Source of the DNA: RUG100 sp050953425
Lineage (GTDB): Bacteria > Bacillota > Clostridia > Peptostreptococcales > Anaerovoracaceae
Direction of reading: 5' to 3'
Assembly: GCA_050953425.1 (NCBI GenBank)
Contig: JBMNMQ010000007.1
Location: 682,001 to 746,000 of the forward strand
DNA length: 64,000 nucleotides
Below, in pieces: positions 33,803 to 41,890 of this stretch. Position 1 is the stretch's first letter. Each line of letters begins with the position of its first letter. Position numbers and translations under genes: made by a program. The notes beneath the pieces were generated by a model. The model was not told the DNA's origin. It did no database searches and saw only the letters and a list, made by a program, of their open reading frames with translations.

Positions 33803-34579
33803 ATGTCAGACATTACAGCCGGGTATCGCATGCTGTACGATCTGCATACCCATACGATCTATTCCCGACACCATCACGGCAGGGGCACCATCGAGGAAAA
33901 CGTCCGCGCCGCGGTACAGAAGGGACTGCAGCGCATCGCCATCACCGATCACGGCCCCGGCCATCTCTTTTACGGCGTGCGCCGGCAGGCGCTGCCGGAG
34001 ATGCGGGCGGAGATCGATCGGCTGCAGAAGCGCTATCCGCAGATCGAGATCCTTCTCGGCGTTGAGGCCAACATCTGCCATGACGGACGGCATCTCGACC
34101 TCGGCGAAGAGGAACGGCAGTATCTCGACCTGGTACTCGCCGGCTACCACTACGGTATCCGTCACGGCGACTGTCTCGCCAACTGGCTCTGGCAGCACAG
34201 AATCGGCCGGACGACTTCCCGGGAGGAGCGGCTGCGGGAGCGCAACACCGAGATGACGATCGCGGCGCTGCGGGAAAATCAGATTGCCGTGCTGACGCAC
34301 CCCGGCGACAAGGGCCCGCTCGACATCGCCGCGGTGGCCAAAGTCTGCGCCGAGCGGCAGGTGCTGATGGAGATCAGCACCCATCACCCGCATCTGACGC
34401 GGGAGGAAATTGAGATCGCGATGCGTGAGGACGTCCGCTTTATCATCAGCAGCGACGCGCACCGGCCGGCCGACGTCGGCACCTGGAAGGAAGGACTGGA
34501 GCGGGCGCTGCAAGCGGGACTCGACCCGCAGCGGATCGTCAACATCGCTCCGTGCGACGAAGCAGGCAGCGGCTTCTGA
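33803..34579 (+). CDS. PHP domain phosphatase (YcdX/histidinol-phosphatase-like)
   Basis: 258 residues. DLHTHTIYSRHHHGRGTI supplies HxH, and ITDHGPGH, GVEANI, LTHPGDKGPLDI and ISSDAHRPADVGTW supply the remaining metal ligands of the trinuclear site. The position between murB and rapZ is conserved in Clostridia. The reaction is a phosphoester hydrolysis with unknown substrate. The ATG follows GGAGG with AAAA spacing. Confidence 0.85.
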   Translation: MSDITAGYRMLYDLHTHTIYSRHHHGRGTIEENVRAAVQKGLQRIAITDHGPGHLFYGVRRQALPEMRAEIDRLQKRYPQIEILLGVEANICHDGRHLDLGEEERQYLDLVLAGYHYGIRHGDCLANWLWQHRIGRTTSREERLRERNTEMTIAALRENQIAVLTHPGDKGPLDIAAVAKVCAERQVLMEISTHHPHLTREEIEIAMREDVRFIISSDAHRPADVGTWKEGLERALQAGLDPQRIVNIAPCDEAGSGF

Positions 34580-34639
34580 ACAGGAAAAGCGGCCGCGCTG
34601 CCGCCCGGCGGACGCGGAGCAGAAACGGACGGAGAAACA

Positions 34640-35497
34640 ATGGAAGTTATCATCATCACGGGAATGAGCGGCGCGGGAAAGTCCGGCGCCATCGAATGCC
34701 TCGAAGACCAGGGCTACTATACGGTCGATAACATGCCGCCGGTGCTGATGCGTGAATTCGTCGATCTGGCGATGAACGGTTCGCCGCGCATTGAGCGCGC
34801 CGCCTTTGTCGTCGATCTGCGCGGCGGTGAATTCTTCGGCAGCCTGAAAGAGGGTCTGCAGGCGCTGAAGGAATTGAACGTCGAATACAAGATCATCTTT
34901 CTCGAGGCCAGCAACGAAACGCTGGTGCGGCGCTTCAATGAAACCCGGCGCGTGCACCCGACGACGAAAAAGCCGGCCACCGTCGAGGCCATCGACAACG
35001 AGCGCGAAGCGCTGAAAGAGACGCGGGAACTGGCCGACTTCATCATCGATACCTCGAACATGAAGACGAGCAAGCTGAAGAGCGAATTGCTGCACGTGCT
35101 CAACGAAAAGGGCACCGAGGAGACGTTCGTCATCAACATCATCTCCTTCGGCTACAAGCACGGCATTCCGCTGACGGCCGATATGGTCTTCGACATGCGC
35201 TTTATTCCCAACCCGTACTACGTGTCCAGCCTCAAGCGTTCCACCGGCAACAGCCGCAAGGTGCGGCAGTACGTGATGAAGCACATTGTCAGTCAGACCT
35301 TTGTAAAGAATTTCAACCGCCTCGTCAACAACATCATTCCCTGCTTTATGAAAGAGGGAAAGTTTCACCTCAACATTGCGTTCGGCTGCACCGGCGGACA
35401 GCATCGCTCGGTGGCGATGGCCAATGAGATCGCCGATCTTTTCCGCCTGCAGGGCAAGCAGGTGACGCTGACGCACCGCGATATCAAGAAGAGATAG
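34640..35497 (+). CDS. rapZ: RNase adapter / nucleotide-binding protein RapZ (YvcJ)
   Basis: 285 residues. Walker A GMSGAGKS at 8-15, the DNMPP motif shortly after, a Walker B-like FVVDLRGGEFF and a C-terminal domain with FGCTGGQHRSVAMANEIA. In enterobacteria RapZ links GlmS regulation to amino-sugar levels; in Bacillota the homologue YvcJ hydrolyses GTP and affects cell envelope and competence. In many Bacillota yvcK lies between rapZ and whiA; here it is missing. The ATG follows CGGAG. Confidence 0.94.
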   Translation: MEVIIITGMSGAGKSGAIECLEDQGYYTVDNMPPVLMREFVDLAMNGSPRIERAAFVVDLRGGEFFGSLKEGLQALKELNVEYKIIFLEASNETLVRRFNETRRVHPTTKKPATVEAIDNEREALKETRELADFIIDTSNMKTSKLKSELLHVLNEKGTEETFVINIISFGYKHGIPLTADMVFDMRFIPNPYYVSSLKRSTGNSRKVRQYVMKHIVSQTFVKNFNRLVNNIIPCFMKEGKFHLNIAFGCTGGQHRSVAMANEIADLFRLQGKQVTLTHRDIKKR

Positions 35498-35514
35498 ACA
35501 GGAGGAAGCTGCAG

Positions 35515-36456
35515 ATGTCATTTGCCAGCGAGACCAAGACCGAACTGGCTCATGTGATGCCGGAAAAAAAGTGCTGCATGCTGGCGGAAATCGCCGGCTT
35601 TATTCGCGTCTGCGGCAGCATCGGACTGCAGGGGCCGGGCCGCTTCCGCATCGTCATCACCACCGACAACGCGGCGGTGGCGCGGCACTACAAGACGCTG
35701 ATGAAAGCCTATTTTTCCGTCGACGTCGAGATCGAAATCGGCGAAGGACCGGCGCTGCACAAGGGGCATACCTATCTGCTCAGCGTCGGCCCGGAGCAGC
35801 TCTCGGAGCAGATCCTGCGCGAGACCGGCATCCTCATGATCCGCGAAGGCCTCAATTATATCACCGACGGCATCTACGACGGCCTGATCCGCACCAAGTG
35901 CTGCCGCAAGGCCTATCTGCGCGGCGCCTTTCTCGGTGCCGGCACGATGACCAATCCGGAGAAGGAATACGATTTTGAAATCAAGTGCGCGACGGAAGCG
36001 CTGGCCGCGGATCTGCGCCGCCTGATCGGCAGCTTTGTCGATCTTCGCGCCGCCGTGACGAAGCGGCGCGGCATGTACATCACCTACGTCAAGGACGCCG
36101 GCCGGATTCTCGATCTTCTCGCCATCATGGGCGCCCATACCCGCTATTTTGCCTACGAGGATGTGCGCCTGACCAAGGAGCTGCGCAACGAAGCCAACCG
36201 CCGCAGCAACTGCGACCAGGCCAACATCGACAAGGCGGTGGCCGCGTCCGAGCGGCAGATCGCCGCCATCCGCCGCATCGAAGAGCGCAGCGGGCTCGAC
36301 AGCCTGCCGCCGCGGCTGAGGGAGACGGCGCGGATGCGACTGGCGCATCCGGAGGCGAGTATCGCCGAACTGGGAGAAATGATGAATCCGCCGCTGAAAA
36401 AATCCGGCATCAACAACCGGCTGCGCCGCCTGCTCGAACTGGCGGAGCAGGAGTAG
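35515..36456 (+). CDS. whiA: WhiA-type DNA-binding protein
   Basis: 313 residues. Begins MSFASETKTELAHV, the typical WhiA start. The N-terminal degenerate LAGLIDADG-homing-endonuclease-like domain includes RGAFLGAGTMTNPEKEYDFE, and a C-terminal helix-turn-helix includes HPEASIAELGEMMNPPLKKS (SIxELG motif) followed by INNRLRRL. In Bacillota it influences cell division and chromosome segregation. It is 17 bases after rapZ with AGGAGG upstream. Confidence 0.96.
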   Translation: MSFASETKTELAHVMPEKKCCMLAEIAGFIRVCGSIGLQGPGRFRIVITTDNAAVARHYKTLMKAYFSVDVEIEIGEGPALHKGHTYLLSVGPEQLSEQILRETGILMIREGLNYITDGIYDGLIRTKCCRKAYLRGAFLGAGTMTNPEKEYDFEIKCATEALAADLRRLIGSFVDLRAAVTKRRGMYITYVKDAGRILDLLAIMGAHTRYFAYEDVRLTKELRNEANRRSNCDQANIDKAVAASERQIAAIRRIEERSGLDSLPPRLRETARMRLAHPEASIAELGEMMNPPLKKSGINNRLRRLLELAEQE

Positions 36457-36464
36457 GGGCTGCG

Positions 36465-37121
36465 ATGCGCTGGTTTCGTCGTCGAAAAAAGAAGAAACGG
36501 CCTGCCGCAGTGCCGCAGGACGCTGCGCCGGAGAAGGGCGCTTCCGGTGCTGTCGAGCCGGAGCCGCCGAGCGCCGCCGGCGCGGAGCCGGAGACGGCTG
36601 CCGCCGGCGCGGAACCGGAGACGGCTGCCGCCGGCGCGGAACCGGAGACGACTGCCGCCGGCGCGGAACCGGAGACGACTGCCGCCGGTTCGGAGCCGGC
36701 GACGGCTGCTTCCGGAGCGATGGATGAGGCCGCCCCGCGAGCCGCGGTCTCGATCGACGAGGCGCAGGAGATGCTGGAGGAAATCGCCGAAAGCATCCCG
36801 AAGGAATTTTACCGCGACCTCAACGGCGGGATTCTGCTGCTGCCGGAGGAAAAGCTCAGCCCCTGCGCGCAGCACAACGACCTCTGGATCATGGGCGACT
36901 ACAGCCGCGGTGGCAGCATGGGACGGGTGATCCGCATCTATTACGGCTCCTTTGCCCGCGTTTACGGGCATCTTGAGCCCGATGCGTTCCGCGAACAGCT
37001 GCGCCATACGCTGCTGCACGAATTCACCCATCACGTGGAGTCTCTGGCCGGTGAGCGCGGTCTCGAGCACTGGGATGAAGAGCAGATGCGGCGCTATCTG
37101 GAGCGCGTCACCGCGCCCTGA
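36465..37121 (+). CDS. Small metallopeptidase (zincin) with repeat linker
   Basis: 218 residues. The N-terminus is very basic (MRWFRRRKKKKRP), then comes a low-complexity linker with five 9-residue AGAEPETAA-type repeats (about 38-82). The C-terminal ~120 residues form a PF06262-like minimal zincin: IPKEFYRDLNGGILLLPE, then LLHEFTHHVESLAGERGLEHWDEEQ with the HExxH zinc motif. Such proteins accompany many Bacillota and Actinobacteria operons with unknown substrates. The ATG is eight bases after the whiA stop with no strong Shine-Dalgarno, so translation is probably coupled. Confidence 0.75.
   Translation: MRWFRRRKKKKRPAAVPQDAAPEKGASGAVEPEPPSAAGAEPETAAAGAEPETAAAGAEPETTAAGAEPETTAAGSEPATAASGAMDEAAPRAAVSIDEAQEMLEEIAESIPKEFYRDLNGGILLLPEEKLSPCAQHNDLWIMGDYSRGGSMGRVIRIYYGSFARVYGHLEPDAFREQLRHTLLHEFTHHVESLAGERGLEHWDEEQMRRYLERVTAP
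36576..36710 (+). repeat. 27-bp in-frame tandem repeat, five copies
   Basis: Units encode AGAEPETAA (twice), AGAEPETTA (twice) and AGSEPATAA. Copies 3 and 4 are identical in DNA as far as I can read, pointing to recent expansion. Confidence 0.85.
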
Positions 37122-37203
37122 AAGCCGCGGAAAACTCCGGGAAGAGGAGGGCGGCCGCCGTCCCGCGCGGGCAGATGACTGCCTCCCCTGATCCCGGGCC
37201 GCT

Positions 37204-37310
37204 GCGCGGATCAACGCCCAGGGACGCAGCCGACCGAAGGAGCTCTTGGGTGCGGTGAACCGATCGCCGGCGGGAAAGCCTGAAGGCAGGGGCGTCTGAC
37301 ACCGTAAATC
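37204..37310 (+). other. Possible structured leader RNA of the subtilase gene
   Basis: Nested pairings are visible: CGGTG (37253-37257) with CACCG (37300-37304), CGCC (37265-37268) with GGCG (37291-37294), and GCC-TGAA-GGC at 37278-37287. CGCA (37225-37228) could pair with TGCG (37251-37254) and compete with the outer stem. The layout suggests a regulatory RNA, but no known riboswitch consensus is met. Confidence 0.3.
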
Positions 37311-37414
37311 AGATGGATCAAGAAAAAAGTGTGAAGAGACAGGAAATCCGGCAGACGGAAGCGGCGCTGCCGCAGGCCCGCTGCTGTTCGGAGCAACGGA
37401 AGGAGGATGCTGTG

Positions 37415-39955
37415 ATGAGAAGAGCAATACCCGCCGCACTGCTGGCACTGGCAGTACTGTGTACCATGGGTGCGGGCCCGGGAACAGCCGGCTTTGCCGT
37501 CGCGGCGACGCCGTCCGGCGCAGAGACCGCCGCGTTCGGGACAGCGGTGAAAACTGCCGCGTCCGGAACGGCAGTGAAGACCGGCGCGGATGCCGCCGCC
37601 GCGAACTCCGCGGCGGCGGGGCAGAGCGAAGAGCAGGATGCGGCCGGGGCCGTTCTGCAGGAGGCTGCCGATGCCGGAGCCGGCAGACTGCTGGCACAGA
37701 AATCGTATGCCCGGCAGCAGCTGCTCGTGGTCTGCGATGCGTCCCGCAGTGCCGCCGGGCTTTCCCGGCAGCTCAACCGGGAACTGCGGCGGGACGGAGC
37801 GGATGACGCGGCCGGCACGGCTTCTGCCGTGCATACCACGGCACTCGGTGACGGCCGGTGCGCGGCGCTGGTGACGTTCAGCGAGGCCGACAGCAGAGCC
37901 GCGCTGAAAGAGACGCTCACTTCCCTGCAGGACAGCAGCGGCGTCCTCGCCGTGCAGCCGAATTACCGTTATCATATGCACAGCGGCGACGATCCGCTGA
38001 TCGGCAGTTCCGCCGGTCAGGCCTATCAGTTTCAGCAGCTGCATATCAAAGAGGCATGGTCTCAACTGCAGGAGAGCGGCTGCATGACCGGCAGGAAGCC
38101 CGCGCGGGCCGCAGTCATCGATACCGGCTGCGACGTCGGCCACGAGGATCTGCAGGAGACGCTGGATCGTGAAAAGAGCAAGCGGTTTGTGTGCGGCCGG
38201 GCGACTGCGCTGACGGGCGATACGGAGCTTTCCGACGGTCACGGCACGCATGTGACCGGGCTGATCGGCGCGACGTACGGCAACGGCAGAGGCAGCGCCG
38301 GCGTCGCTTCCGGCTTTCAGAATAACCTCTGCAGCGTAACCGTCTACGGAGTGTCCGAGCAGGGGGATGATCTCTACAGCTTCAACATCGTGGCCGCGCT
38401 CAGGGCTGCGGAAGAAGACGGGGCCAAAGTGGTCAATATGAGCTGGGGTGCCTCGCAGAGGGATTATCTGGTCGAAAGCGAGATCTGCCGCGGATATTAT
38501 GAAAAGAACATCTGCTATGTGGCGGCCGGCGGCAACGACAACGGTGATAAGACAGAATATCCGGCGGCGCAGCACGAAGTGCTCGGCGTCATAGCCGGCA
38601 ATGAATTCGGCGAGTCCGCCAGCTACAGTGCCGCCGGCGCAAATCTGGATCTGATGGCGCCGGGCAGCAATCTTCCCAGCACGATTCCCGGCGATCACTA
38701 CGAGATCATGTCCGGTACCTCGATGGCCAGCCCGATTCTCGCCGGCATCGCAGTGCTGGTGCGCGATGCCAATCCGGATCTGACGCCGGCGCAGGTCTGC
38801 AGTATTCTCCGCGCTTCGGCGGTGGATAAGCAGGCGCCGGGATTTGACAATGCCTCCGGCTGGGGTCTGGTGGACGCCGAGAAGGCAGTTGAGGCCGCCC
38901 TCGCTGCCAATGAAGAGACGGCCGCGACGAGCCTGTCGCTGAAACCGGGAATGGAGACCGTCTCGCTGACGGTCGGCGAGACATTCTCTCCGGAGGTACT
39001 GGTTAAACCGGCTGCCAGCCTGCAGACCGCAGTCTGGAGCAGCAGCAGCGATGCTGTCGCCGCGGTGGACGAGACGGGCCGCATTACTGCCAGAGGGCCC
39101 GGATCGGCCGTCATCACGGGCCGAGTCGGAACGCAGGAGGTTTCCGTATCGGTGCAGGTCATGGCGGACAAACCGCTGCAGAAGATTGAGATCACCAACT
39201 CCGAGCGGCTGCAGACTCTGCATGAAGGCGAGATGGCGACGATTGTGACCAGCCTGACGCCGGCCGATGCGTCGCGCCGCGATCTGATTTACAGCTGCAG
39301 CGATTACAGCGTGATCCGGGTGGATGCGATCTATCCCTACCTTATCGCTGCTGCCCCGGGTCGGGCGGTGATCACGGTGACGAGTGCCGCTGACCCGTCG
39401 GTGAAGGCCAGCGTGGAGGTGACGGTTCGAGCCGCCGTGACCGCGGTGCGCTGGAAACAGGCGCCGTCAAAGGTGCGGCTCGGAAGCACCGCTTCCTATC
39501 AGGCAGTCGTTCTTCCGGCCGCGGCGCCGGCGCAGCTGCATTGGCGCGTTTCCGACAGCACCAGAGCGAAGATCACCGATGCGGGTGTGCTGCATCCCAA
39601 ACGCGCGGGCAGCGTCTATGTCATCGCCGAGGCGGACAACGGCCTGCGGACGGTGAAAAAGGTGACCATTTTGAAGAAGGATTACCGGGGCGGGGACTAT
39701 CGTCTGCGCGCGGCCGCAAAGGGGCGGCAGGCGGTGCGGCTGACCTGGAAGCGCATTCCGGATGCCGCGGCTTACCGCATCGAAGTGCGCGCACCGGGAA
39801 AGCGGACGTATCGGCGCCTGAAGACCGTCAGGCGGCTCTCCTGTACCCACAGCGGTCTGAAAAACGGAACCTGGCGCTACCGGATCCGCGCCTGTTACCG
39901 GGAAGACGGGCTGCACTGGTACAGTTATTCGAACATTGTCAAAGTGAGACGATAG
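37415..39955 (+). CDS. Secreted subtilisin-like serine protease with Ig-like and FN3-like domains
   Basis: 846 residues from the ATG after AAGGAGG. An Ala-rich Sec signal peptide (RRAIPAALLALAVLCTMGAG) is followed by a low-complexity stretch and a region that may be an inhibitor-type propeptide (about 95-190). The S8 catalytic domain holds Asp236 (VIDTGCD), His276 (DGHGTHVTG) and Ser436 (SGTSMASP). Two Big_2-like Ig repeats follow (about 510-680; SLTVGETFSPEVLVKP, RAVITVTSAADPSVKASVEV), then a third partial and a C-terminal FN3-like module (AAYRIEVRAPGKRTYRRLK). No sortase motif or membrane anchor. Likely released or wall-bound and supplying peptides or processing surface proteins; it is in tandem with the secreted protein downstream. 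Confidence 0.9.
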   Translation: MRRAIPAALLALAVLCTMGAGPGTAGFAVAATPSGAETAAFGTAVKTAASGTAVKTGADAAAANSAAAGQSEEQDAAGAVLQEAADAGAGRLLAQKSYARQQLLVVCDASRSAAGLSRQLNRELRRDGADDAAGTASAVHTTALGDGRCAALVTFSEADSRAALKETLTSLQDSSGVLAVQPNYRYHMHSGDDPLIGSSAGQAYQFQQLHIKEAWSQLQESGCMTGRKPARAAVIDTGCDVGHEDLQETLDREKSKRFVCGRATALTGDTELSDGHGTHVTGLIGATYGNGRGSAGVASGFQNNLCSVTVYGVSEQGDDLYSFNIVAALRAAEEDGAKVVNMSWGASQRDYLVESEICRGYYEKNICYVAAGGNDNGDKTEYPAAQHEVLGVIAGNEFGESASYSAAGANLDLMAPGSNLPSTIPGDHYEIMSGTSMASPILAGIAVLVRDANPDLTPAQVCSILRASAVDKQAPGFDNASGWGLVDAEKAVEAALAANEETAATSLSLKPGMETVSLTVGETFSPEVLVKPAASLQTAVWSSSSDAVAAVDETGRITARGPGSAVITGRVGTQEVSVSVQVMADKPLQKIEITNSERLQTLHEGEMATIVTSLTPADASRRDLIYSCSDYSVIRVDAIYPYLIAAAPGRAVITVTSAADPSVKASVEVTVRAAVTAVRWKQAPSKVRLGSTASYQAVVLPAAAPAQLHWRVSDSTRAKITDAGVLHPKRAGSVYVIAEADNGLRTVKKVTILKKDYRGGDYRLRAAAKGRQAVRLTWKRIPDAAAYRIEVRAPGKRTYRRLKTVRRLSCTHSGLKNGTWRYRIRACYREDGLHWYSYSNIVKVRR

Positions 39956-39964
39956 GTGGCGGAT

Positions 39965-41488
39965 ATGAAGAAGAAAATAGCATCGCTCTGCGCAGCGCTG
40001 GTACTCCTCCTGACGCTGCTGCCGACGGGCGGCATGGCGGCCGCGGAGCCGCAGGTCTCCGAGTCCGATCTCAGCAGTCTGCGCGAGGAGATTCTGGAGA
40101 TGCTGAACGAAACGTATGACGCATCCGTTGAGGACCGCAGCCACTACAGCGCGGAGATCTGGACACTGATTCAGAATTACTATATCGAGCAGAAGGAGTG
40201 GATCGGGGCGCAGACCGACCTTTTCGAGCTGATCGAAATGGAGACGGACGATGCCGATCTGGCTCCGCAGCTCGAGCAGCGCTTCGGGACCCTGCTGTGC
40301 CTGGGCGCGTACAACAAGCATCTGGTCACCGGCAGCGCCGACCTGGGAAAGCAGAAAAAGCGCGACCTGCACCGGATCACGCAGTTCAGCCGCAGCCTAT
40401 CCCGTTCCGCCTACAATGAGTTCTACTGGCAGCTGCTGCAGGAGCGGAACCGGAACTGCAGGGCCGCGGTGCGCGGCGCGGAGACGCTGACGGCGCTGGC
40501 TGCGGTGGAATATCGATATCTGGACATTTTCGACGAAGAAGCGGAAGCCGTCCCCGGGGCTGATGACGAAAGCGGCGAAGAGGGAGAAAACGAGTATGCC
40601 CTCGACGCGGATCCGGACGCCATATACACCCGCAGCGACCTGGAGAATCTGCGTCGTCGCTGCCGCAGTCTGTGGAACCTGTATCTGCAGCAGCTGTCGC
40701 TGAACGGGGCCGATGCGCAGCAGAAAAAGCAGGCGCGGACGGTCTTCAAACAATACGACAAACGTCTGAAGGCGGCTTATGATGCAATGAAGATCTGTGA
40801 GCTGGGATATGCGTGTCTCGATGCGATGCAGAAAAAAACGGGCATCGCGCTGCAGGAAGCCGATCCTGCGGAAGTACGCAGTCTGCAGAAGCAGCTTACG
40901 GACGAGTTCCGGAACTATTACGGCAGCGACTATTCCCAGGACAACTGGGTTGATCTCGTCTATATCTACAGTGTGGCGGTGGAGGAACTCGACAATGCGG
41001 TCTACGCGGTGCAGACGACACAGAGCAATGTCGACGGCGTGATCGCAGAGATGCGGGCGGTGCCGACACTGCGGGAGGAGATGAAAACGCTGCAGAAGAA
41101 ATACATCGCCGTTCTGAAAAAGACAGCGAAGAAGAAAAAATACGATCGCCGCAGGATCCGCAGCGTGGTGAACCGCGGCATCGGCAGAATCCGCGGCGCC
41201 GGGGACCTGACGGATGTAAAGTATTACTACCGGCAGACGCTGGCACAGGCGGAAAAGTGCATCCGAACCTTCCGTGTGCGGGTGAAAAAGAGCGGTCGGG
41301 GGACAGTAACCGGCAGCTGCCGCGTTAAATACGGAAAAAGCTGCGTGCTGCGGATGAAGCCGTCCGGCGGCTGGCGTCTCGGGCGCGTCGCCGTCGACGG
41401 CAGAACGGTTCGGGTCACGAAAAACCGCTGCACACTGCATCAGGTCAGGGAAAACCATACCGTGCGCGTGCACTTCGTGGAAAAGTGA
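39965..41488 (+). CDS. Secreted protein of unknown function with C-terminal Flg_new_2-like repeat
   Basis: 507 residues. Signal peptide (KKKIASLCAALVLLLTLLPT then GGMAAAE). Residues about 30-430 are predicted mainly helical and highly charged, with many Tyr, Gln and Arg (NYYIEQKEWIGAQTDLFELI; RRCRSLWNLYLQQLSLNGAD) and no recognised domain. The last ~75 residues (VRVKKSGRGTVTGSCRVKYG through CTLHQVRENHTVRVHF) resemble the small 'bacterial repeat' (Flg_new_2/InlB B-type) beta module that ends many surface proteins. The ATG follows TAGGTGG and lies nine bases after the subtilase stop, so the two are co-translated; a substrate, inhibitor or partner role is possible but unproven. A GTG at 39956 is an alternative start. 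Confidence 0.6.
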   Translation: MKKKIASLCAALVLLLTLLPTGGMAAAEPQVSESDLSSLREEILEMLNETYDASVEDRSHYSAEIWTLIQNYYIEQKEWIGAQTDLFELIEMETDDADLAPQLEQRFGTLLCLGAYNKHLVTGSADLGKQKKRDLHRITQFSRSLSRSAYNEFYWQLLQERNRNCRAAVRGAETLTALAAVEYRYLDIFDEEAEAVPGADDESGEEGENEYALDADPDAIYTRSDLENLRRRCRSLWNLYLQQLSLNGADAQQKKQARTVFKQYDKRLKAAYDAMKICELGYACLDAMQKKTGIALQEADPAEVRSLQKQLTDEFRNYYGSDYSQDNWVDLVYIYSVAVEELDNAVYAVQTTQSNVDGVIAEMRAVPTLREEMKTLQKKYIAVLKKTAKKKKYDRRRIRSVVNRGIGRIRGAGDLTDVKYYYRQTLAQAEKCIRTFRVRVKKSGRGTVTGSCRVKYGKSCVLRMKPSGGWRLGRVAVDGRTVRVTKNRCTLHQVRENHTVRVHFVEK

Positions 41489-41638
41489 CGGCGGCAGGAT
41501 GAAAACAGCAGCGGCGCAGCCGCGGCAGCAGAGGGTACAGCCGTAAAGAAGGCAGGCTTGTGAGTGCGGCGGCGAGCGGCCCCGTGATCAGGCTGCGAAA
41601 ATGCCGCGAAAAGACCGTGAAAAGCGCCGCGGACCTCA

Positions 41639-41667
41639 TTGACATTTCAACGGTCAGCCCCTATAAT
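41639..41667 (+). promoter_or_regulatory. Sigma-A promoter of ileS
   Basis: TTGACA at 41639-41644, a 17-base spacer and TATAAT at 41662-41667; transcription should begin near 41674. Confidence 0.92.
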
Positions 41668-41673
41668 AGCAAC

Positions 41674-41828
41674 GTAAAAAGGCAATATCGCCGGGCGGTG
41701 AAGGGCCTCATCACCCCTGAGCCCGGACTGCAAGAGTGGCGGCGCGGCCGCAGGGCCGTCCGCAAGCAGGGTGGTACCGCGGTCGCAGAGATCGTCCCTG
41801 ATTCGCCAGGCGGATCGGGGACTTTTTT
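41674..41828 (+). promoter_or_regulatory. T-box leader of ileS, compact stem I
   Basis: The T-box core AGGGTGGTACCGCGG is at 41769-41783. It can pair as the antiterminator with GTCCCT (41794-41799) or leave that strand to the terminator stem (GTCCCTGATTCGCC with GGCGGATCGGGGAC) and its seven T. The space before the T-box is only about 95 nt, so stem I must be very short: CCGGGC (41691-41696) pairs with GCCCGG (41721-41726). An isoleucine specifier ATC occurs at 41710-41712 within that hairpin; a second ATC is at 41687-41689. Uncharged tRNA-Ile would turn ileS on. Confidence 0.92.
41794..41828 (+). terminator. Intrinsic terminator of the ileS T-box
   Basis: GTCCCTGATTCGCC pairs with GGCGGATCGGGGAC around AG, followed by TTTTTTT (41823-41829). 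Confidence 0.9.
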
Positions 41829-41890
41829 TCCGCCCGAGCCGCCGCAGAACATCCCGCAGGGGAAAACGAAACCATAAGGAGAAAATTTCG

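Noticed and set aside
37204..37310. c-di-AMP (ydaO) or c-di-GMP-I riboswitch
   Set aside because: GGTGAACC and GGGACGCA are suggestive, but the conserved CAGCTAAC of ydaO and the GCAAACC strand with tetraloop of c-di-GMP-I are missing.
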